Part shown: in pieces, positions 5,345-8,037 of the stretch
Numbering within the stretch: the first letter of the stretch is position 1
Layout: the number at the start of each line of letters is the position of its first letter
Source: Pseudomonadota bacterium
GTDB taxonomy: Bacteria; Pseudomonadota; Gammaproteobacteria; SZUA-229
Assembly: GCA_015222915.1 (NCBI GenBank)
Contig: JADFWE010000087.1
Span: 1-8,037, forward strand
DNA length: 8,037 nt
Reading direction: 5' to 3'
Notes under the pieces: model-generated
Database searches by the model: none
Seen by the model: the letters and a program-made list of their open reading frames with translations, nothing else
Told to the model about the DNA's origin: nothing
Made by a program: the position numbers and the translations under genes

Positions 5345-7198
5345 TTAGTTGGTTAGTCGTAAGTAGAGCATCGGCAGTTTACGCGGTAGTTCTTCGGCGT
5401 TATGTATTAAAACATAGGAGCGGCTGCCGAACAGGTAGGGCAGGTAGTCTTCGGCCTGTTCGTCGATGGTGACGCAGAAAGGTCTTAAACCAAGCTTTTC
5501 TGCCTCAAGTACTGCCATGCGGGTATCTTCTATGCCGTATCGGCCTTCATATTTATCCACATCATTCGGTTTGCCATCGGTGAGGATGAGCAGCAGTTTC
5601 TGCGCTGAGGCTTCCTTGACGAGCAGCTGCGTCGCGTGACGGATAGCTGCCCCCATGCGGGTGTAATAGCCGGGACGGGTGGCCTTGATATGGCCGCGTA
5701 TACTGCTGTCGTAGCTGTCATTGAAACCTTTTATGTTATAGAAACGGATGTGGTTACGGTTGCGTGACGAGAAACCATGCAAGGCAAAGCGGTCCCCAGT
5801 TGCTGTCAGTGCTTCGGCAAACAGGTAGAGTGAATCACGGATGACATCGATAACACGGGCATTATTATTGATGTGGGCATCGGTAGAGAGCGACAGGTCG
5901 GCGAGCAGCAGGCATGAGAGATCTCGGCTGAGGTTTCGGATGTCACGATACACCGGGGTATCACTGTTCACATGGCCGTTTTTCCGGTCGGTAAGAAAGT
6001 TGATGTAATTTTCAAGATCGAGTTCGGTGCCATCGTTCTGACGGCTCACCCAGTGGCGTTGAGGTCTCAGTGATTCAAACTGACGGCGGATTTTGTGTGC
6101 CTGCGGGCGAAGCCTTTCCGGTAGCTCAGCCGGCTCTGCATGCCTGGATGTCATCTCCTGAAGGCGGCAATGGTCTTTGAGTATCCGCTGCTGTTTGAAA
6201 TCCCATTCATCGATGGGAATACCTTCGGTCAGGACGATATCATCGTATTCTTCAGAGGGCAGGTCGAGGTCGAGTTTAATCTTGCCGGCGGTGGTCTCGC
6301 TGTCTTTTGCCAGCGTGATCTTATCCATGTCTTCAGCCGTCTTCATAGTGTTGTCATCGTCATCATCGACGGTAGTGCGGTCAACCTTGCTGTATTCAGC
6401 CCAGCTCCATAGTGATTCCAGACGAAAGCTCATCAGCCCATCGTCACCGTCCGGCATATCGGTGCGGTCACCTTGTTTGCGTTTTTTCTGCTTCTGTTTG
6501 TCTTTGTCCTTTTCTGTGTTGTCTGATCTGTCTTCATCCGCTTCGGGAAGATCAGGATCATGCGGCTGGTTGCCTTTGATCACTTCGTGCTGCGGTGGTG
6601 AAGGATGCAGCCAGAGTGATACCGGCTGTGGCGGGCGTCTGGCATATCGCAGTGTGATGGCCAATGTCGGGTCAGCCAGTGCCTGCAGGATGTTTCTTTC
6701 CTGCTCGGCTTCTGTGGCGGACAGTTGCTCCGGGTCAGGGCGTTGCGCCAGATGTGCCTGTAGCAGACCCTGGTAGCGTGTGCGTAACCCCGGCCAAATC
6801 GCCAGTGTTTTCAGGGTGCGGTTCTGGTTTCTGCTGATCCAGTCATGGCCTTCAGCATCGACCACCGACAGTGCTGTCAGCCAGAGGTAGAGGTCGCGAT
6901 TGAGCTGTTTGCTGGGAAACAGTGCGATGTGATCGGGCAGCCGCAGCGTCTCTTCATCGCGCCAGGCATATTGCGTTGTTTTACCGGTGCCGGCGATGCG
7001 TTGCAGGATGTTGCGGCTGGCATGCACTTCCGAGTCGGTTGCGCTCTCTATATGCAGGCCGCCTTCACCGCCGAGTGCACGGAAGAAGATGCCAGCGGTA
7101 CGGCGAACGTCATCAAGCTGCACCGCCGCTTCAGGGTACTGTCTGTTCGCTTTACCGGTGATGAAGCGGTGCCAGATTTTTCCGACGAATTCTTCCAA
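5345..7198 (-). CDS. norD: NorD, nitric oxide reductase activation protein (VWA domain)
   Basis: NorD works with the MoxR-type AAA+ ATPase NorQ to mature the NorCB nitric oxide reductase, apparently at the non-haem iron site of NorB; it is cytoplasmic. The C-terminal von Willebrand A domain spans about 428-617. Its metal-ion adhesion site is complete: DLSLS at 434-438, Thr513 in YYTRMG, and Asp541 in LILTDGKPND. The N-terminal half holds family-like segments (WHRFITGKA at 9-17) and the middle a very acidic and lysine-rich linker (about 205-320). The 617 residues agree with known NorD (a little over 600). The start is TTG: an in-frame TAA lies nine codons upstream, no ATG or GTG intervenes, and GAGAG lies 8 nt before the TTG. 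norC, norB and norQ are absent from the window. CbbO is a relative but is usually longer. Confidence 0.88.
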   Translation of the reverse strand: MEEFVGKIWHRFITGKANRQYPEAAVQLDDVRRTAGIFFRALGGEGGLHIESATDSEVHASRNILQRIAGTGKTTQYAWRDEETLRLPDHIALFPSKQLNRDLYLWLTALSVVDAEGHDWISRNQNRTLKTLAIWPGLRTRYQGLLQAHLAQRPDPEQLSATEAEQERNILQALADPTLAITLRYARRPPQPVSLWLHPSPPQHEVIKGNQPHDPDLPEADEDRSDNTEKDKDKQKQKKRKQGDRTDMPDGDDGLMSFRLESLWSWAEYSKVDRTTVDDDDDNTMKTAEDMDKITLAKDSETTAGKIKLDLDLPSEEYDDIVLTEGIPIDEWDFKQQRILKDHCRLQEMTSRHAEPAELPERLRPQAHKIRRQFESLRPQRHWVSRQNDGTELDLENYINFLTDRKNGHVNSDTPVYRDIRNLSRDLSCLLLADLSLSTDAHINNNARVIDVIRDSLYLFAEALTATGDRFALHGFSSRNRNHIRFYNIKGFNDSYDSSIRGHIKATRPGYYTRMGAAIRHATQLLVKEASAQKLLLILTDGKPNDVDKYEGRYGIEDTRMAVLEAEKLGLRPFCVTIDEQAEDYLPYLFGSRSYVLIHNAEELPRKLPMLYLRLTN

Positions 7199-7258
7199 TG
7201 CTTTTCTCTCGCGTCTCTTTGCTTAGGGGTATTATTTTAATGTGGCTGAATTAGTATC
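7199..7258. other. leader of norD
   Basis: Short space between norD and the repeat element. On the - strand it carries AT-rich sequence (TTAAAATAATAC) that could hold a -10 box and, close to the TTG start, the GAGAG ribosome site. I see no TTGAT-N4-ATCAA site for an FNR/NNR-type regulator here. Confidence 0.35.
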
Positions 7259-7267
7259 TATTATCAT

Positions 7268-7285
7268 CACTGCTGTCCCGTTAAC
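7268..7285 (+). repeat. terminal inverted repeat, left
   Basis: CACTGCTGTCCCGTTAAC, the inverted copy of 7485-7502 with a single difference at 7275. Similarity stops at both ends of the 18 nt, which defines the element boundary. Confidence 0.7.
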
Positions 7286-7297
7286 TCCAGGCGTAAT

Positions 7298-7331
7298 CAA
7301 CTTACTAATCAGTGTTCGCCTTAGTAAATCG
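7298..7331 (-). other. RNA hairpin inside the element, 11 pairs
   Basis: TTACTAA (7302-7308) pairs exactly with TTAGTAA (7321-7327) around a 12-nt loop. The stem continues outward through 7301-7328, 7300-7329, 7299-7330 and 7298-7331. Two of these four pairs are G.U wobbles on the - strand transcript and would be A-C mismatches on the + strand. A competing pairing, AGGCG (7289-7293) with CGCCT (7317-7321), is possible. Confidence 0.5.
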
Positions 7332-7367
7332 TCACCGTATCTGAAGTAGCAGCCGTGCCTGCTGCCC

Positions 7368-7479
7368 GAGACATGAATGACAAGTTACCGCTGAGACACG
7401 CTGTAAATACTTCCATGTACGCTCTGATGCCGCGTCCATGCGGCATACGGTCACAGCAGCAACTTACCATTCATGCCTC
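7368..7479 (-). other. long RNA stem inside the element, - strand
   Basis: Positions 7368-7397 pair with 7450-7479 over 30 positions: 24 Watson-Crick pairs, one mismatch (7394 with 7453) and five further differences (7371, 7380, 7381, 7387, 7389) that are all G.U wobbles if the - strand is transcribed. On the + strand the same five would be A-C mismatches. The enclosed segment carries a second perfect hairpin, ATGCCGC (7427-7433) with GCGGCAT (7440-7446), around GTCCAT. No known RNA family is recognised. Confidence 0.55.
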
Positions 7480-7484
7480 TCATC

Positions 7485-7502
7485 GTTAACGGGATAGCAG
7501 TG
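7485..7502 (-). repeat. terminal inverted repeat, right
   Basis: GTTAACGGGATAGCAGTG, the inverted copy of 7268-7285 with one mismatch. It ends 5 nt before the stop codon of the zinc-ribbon gene. Confidence 0.7.
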
Positions 7503-7507
7503 TATTG

Positions 7508-7708
7508 TCATTTAATAAAACGGGTCCAGTCTGGCGGCAACCAGATAATCATCATGACACAAAAAATAACGAGCGCGATAAAGTAGCGGATAAATTTTTT
7601 CTTTACCGATGTCCCCATGCCCGGTGGTAGAGGAATACCGCAGTGCGCACAAACAGTGTCATCTGCACTTACTTCTCCGCCACAATGTTTACATTTAAGT
7701 TTCTGCAT
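7508..7708 (-). CDS. small zinc-ribbon membrane protein
   Basis: A 66-residue protein of unknown function. The N-terminus is a compact zinc ribbon with four cysteines, CKHC at 6-9 and CAHC at 20-23, each knuckle followed by Gly. After a Pro/Gly linker and a KKK stretch (36-38) comes a single transmembrane helix at about 40-57, ending in WLPPDW and a basic tail. The basic residues before the helix favour a cytoplasmic ribbon. No strong ribosome site precedes ATG 7708; the upstream sequence is the A-rich repeat at 7718-7736. It lies 34 nt after norF on the same strand and upstream of norD. An accessory role in NOR assembly or metal handling is suggested by position only. The reading frame is complete even though the adjacent element reaches its stop codon. 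Confidence 0.75.
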   Translation of the reverse strand: MQKLKCKHCGGEVSADDTVCAHCGIPLPPGMGTSVKKKFIRYFIALVIFCVMMIIWLPPDWTRFIK

Positions 7709-7717
7709 TTAAAATTT

Positions 7718-7736
7718 CATTTTTCATTTTTCACTG
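7718..7736 (-). repeat. 19-nt dispersed repeat, copy 2 (after norF)
   Basis: On the - strand this is CAGTGAAAAATGAAAAATG, identical to 1322-1340. It lies in the 34-nt gap between norF and the zinc-ribbon gene. The preceding norF end also reads CAGTGA, so the hexamer occurs twice within 15 nt. Confidence 0.6.
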
Positions 7737-7742
7737 CACCAG

Positions 7743-8030
7743 TCACTGCAGCTCTGTCCACTGCACGATCTGTTGCGGAAAAAGATAGACCAGGATAACC
7801 ATTGCCGGTATCACGTAATAATAAACCCGCATCAGCGTGCGTACCAGCAGATGTGCGTCTTTCAGTTCCATGAAATAATCGACGATGATGCGGCCCTTGA
7901 TTGCCAGTACCATCGCCATGATGGTGATGCTGCTCAGCCCCTGTGTTCCCTGTTCTGCCATATAAGCACTGAACAGGGTCAGCAGCATCAGCAGCAGCCA
8001 TAAGGTATTGATGAGTCTTATGTGTGACAT
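7743..8030 (-). CDS. norF: NorF-like protein (prokaryotic cytochrome c oxidase subunit IV family)
   Basis: A 95-residue integral membrane protein with three predicted helices, about 6-23, 31-50 and 66-86. Between helices 2 and 3 it has KGRIIVDYFMELKDAH (45-60), typical of NorF and of the COX4-like small subunits of haem-copper oxidases. NorF usually accompanies NorE (subunit III-like) in nor clusters and supports NOR activity without being catalytic. The identity with NorF, rather than a small oxidase subunit, rests partly on norD lying downstream on the same strand. The start ATG at 8030 is preceded by GAAGAAC, so GAAG may be the ribosome site; only 7 nt upstream are visible. norE or other nor genes would be expected just beyond the right edge. 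Confidence 0.8.
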   Translation of the reverse strand: MSHIRLINTLWLLLMLLTLFSAYMAEQGTQGLSSITIMAMVLAIKGRIIVDYFMELKDAHLLVRTLMRVYYYVIPAMVILVYLFPQQIVQWTELQ

Positions 8031-8037
8031 GTTCTTC

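Larger units (their letters stand above)
7259..7511 (-). mobile_element. 235-bp MITE-like element with terminal inverted repeats and flanking direct repeats
   Basis: The element proper is 7268-7502. Its ends, CACTGCTGTCCCGTTAAC (7268-7285) and GTTAACGGGATAGCAGTG (7485-7502), are inverted copies with 17 of 18 matches. Outside them TATTATCAT (7259-7267) and TATTGTCAT (7503-7511) are direct repeats with 8 of 9 matches, as expected for a target duplication. There is no significant open frame, so it would be moved by a transposase encoded elsewhere; the family is not identifiable from these ends, though 9-bp duplications occur in several transposase families. The right copy of the target repeat contains the stop codon of the zinc-ribbon gene (7508-7510), which stays intact. 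It separates that gene from norD. The strand given is that of the predicted structured RNA. Confidence 0.65.

Noticed and set aside
6177..6776. 199-codon open frame on the + strand opposite norD
   Set aside because: Very serine-rich translation typical of an antisense shadow of a D/E/K-rich coding region. norD on the - strand has clear VWA motifs through and around this span.
7268..7502. Possible integron attC site or group II intron because of GTTAAC ends and strong folding
   Set aside because: There is no paired attC core-site arrangement and no adjacent cassette or integrase. The ends lack the GTGYG and AY of group II introns. Terminal inverted plus flanking direct repeats fit a MITE better.
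7717..8001. 94-codon open frame on the - strand overlapping norF
   Set aside because: Out of frame with norF and low in complexity (His/Gly/Ala-rich). The norF frame gives three clean membrane helices and the KGRIIVDYFMEL signature.
7970..8003. GCAGCA-rich microsatellite
   Set aside because: It encodes the leucine-rich first helix of NorF on the - strand, so codon usage explains it.

Overview
The window looks like chromosomal DNA of a gammaproteobacterium. Tdh, Kbl and the FabR-like regulator all read very close to the enterobacterial and Vibrio-type proteins, the second half carries accessory genes of respiratory nitric oxide reductase (NOR), and the intergenic spaces are rich in short dispersed repeats. 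Base composition is close to even. The genus cannot be fixed from this sequence; a facultatively denitrifying environmental species is an inference.

Left third (1-2771, + strand): a partial intrinsic terminator of an upstream gene lies at the left edge. It is followed by tdh (threonine 3-dehydrogenase) and kbl (2-amino-3-ketobutyrate CoA ligase), the two-step route from threonine to glycine plus acetyl-CoA. The two genes are separated by 243 bp holding two hairpins and two kinds of dispersed repeat. Between kbl and the convergent desaturase sits a nested pair of inverted repeats: a perfect 30-bp inner pair inside a 29-bp outer pair.

Middle (2982-4872): a membrane fatty acid (acyl-CoA type, delta-9-like) desaturase on the - strand diverges from a FabR-like TetR regulator on the + strand. 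Their 142-bp shared spacer contains a palindrome-like site resembling the FabR operator, placed inside a plausible desaturase promoter. This reads as a self-contained module controlling membrane unsaturation.

Right half (4939-8030, all - strand): in transcription order, norF (a small COX4-like membrane subunit), a small zinc-ribbon membrane protein, norD (VWA/MIDAS protein needed for NOR maturation) and a small lipoprotein. norC, norB and norQ are not here and may lie beyond the right edge.

The most unusual object is a 235-bp element at 7268-7502, between the zinc-ribbon gene and norD. It has 18-bp terminal inverted repeats (17/18), is flanked by near-identical 9-bp direct repeats, and has no coding potential. 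Its interior forms a 30-position stem and an 11-pair hairpin in which all seven non-Watson-Crick pairs that can be rescued are G.U wobbles only on the - strand transcript. It looks like a MITE whose RNA, read in the nor direction, is under structural selection.
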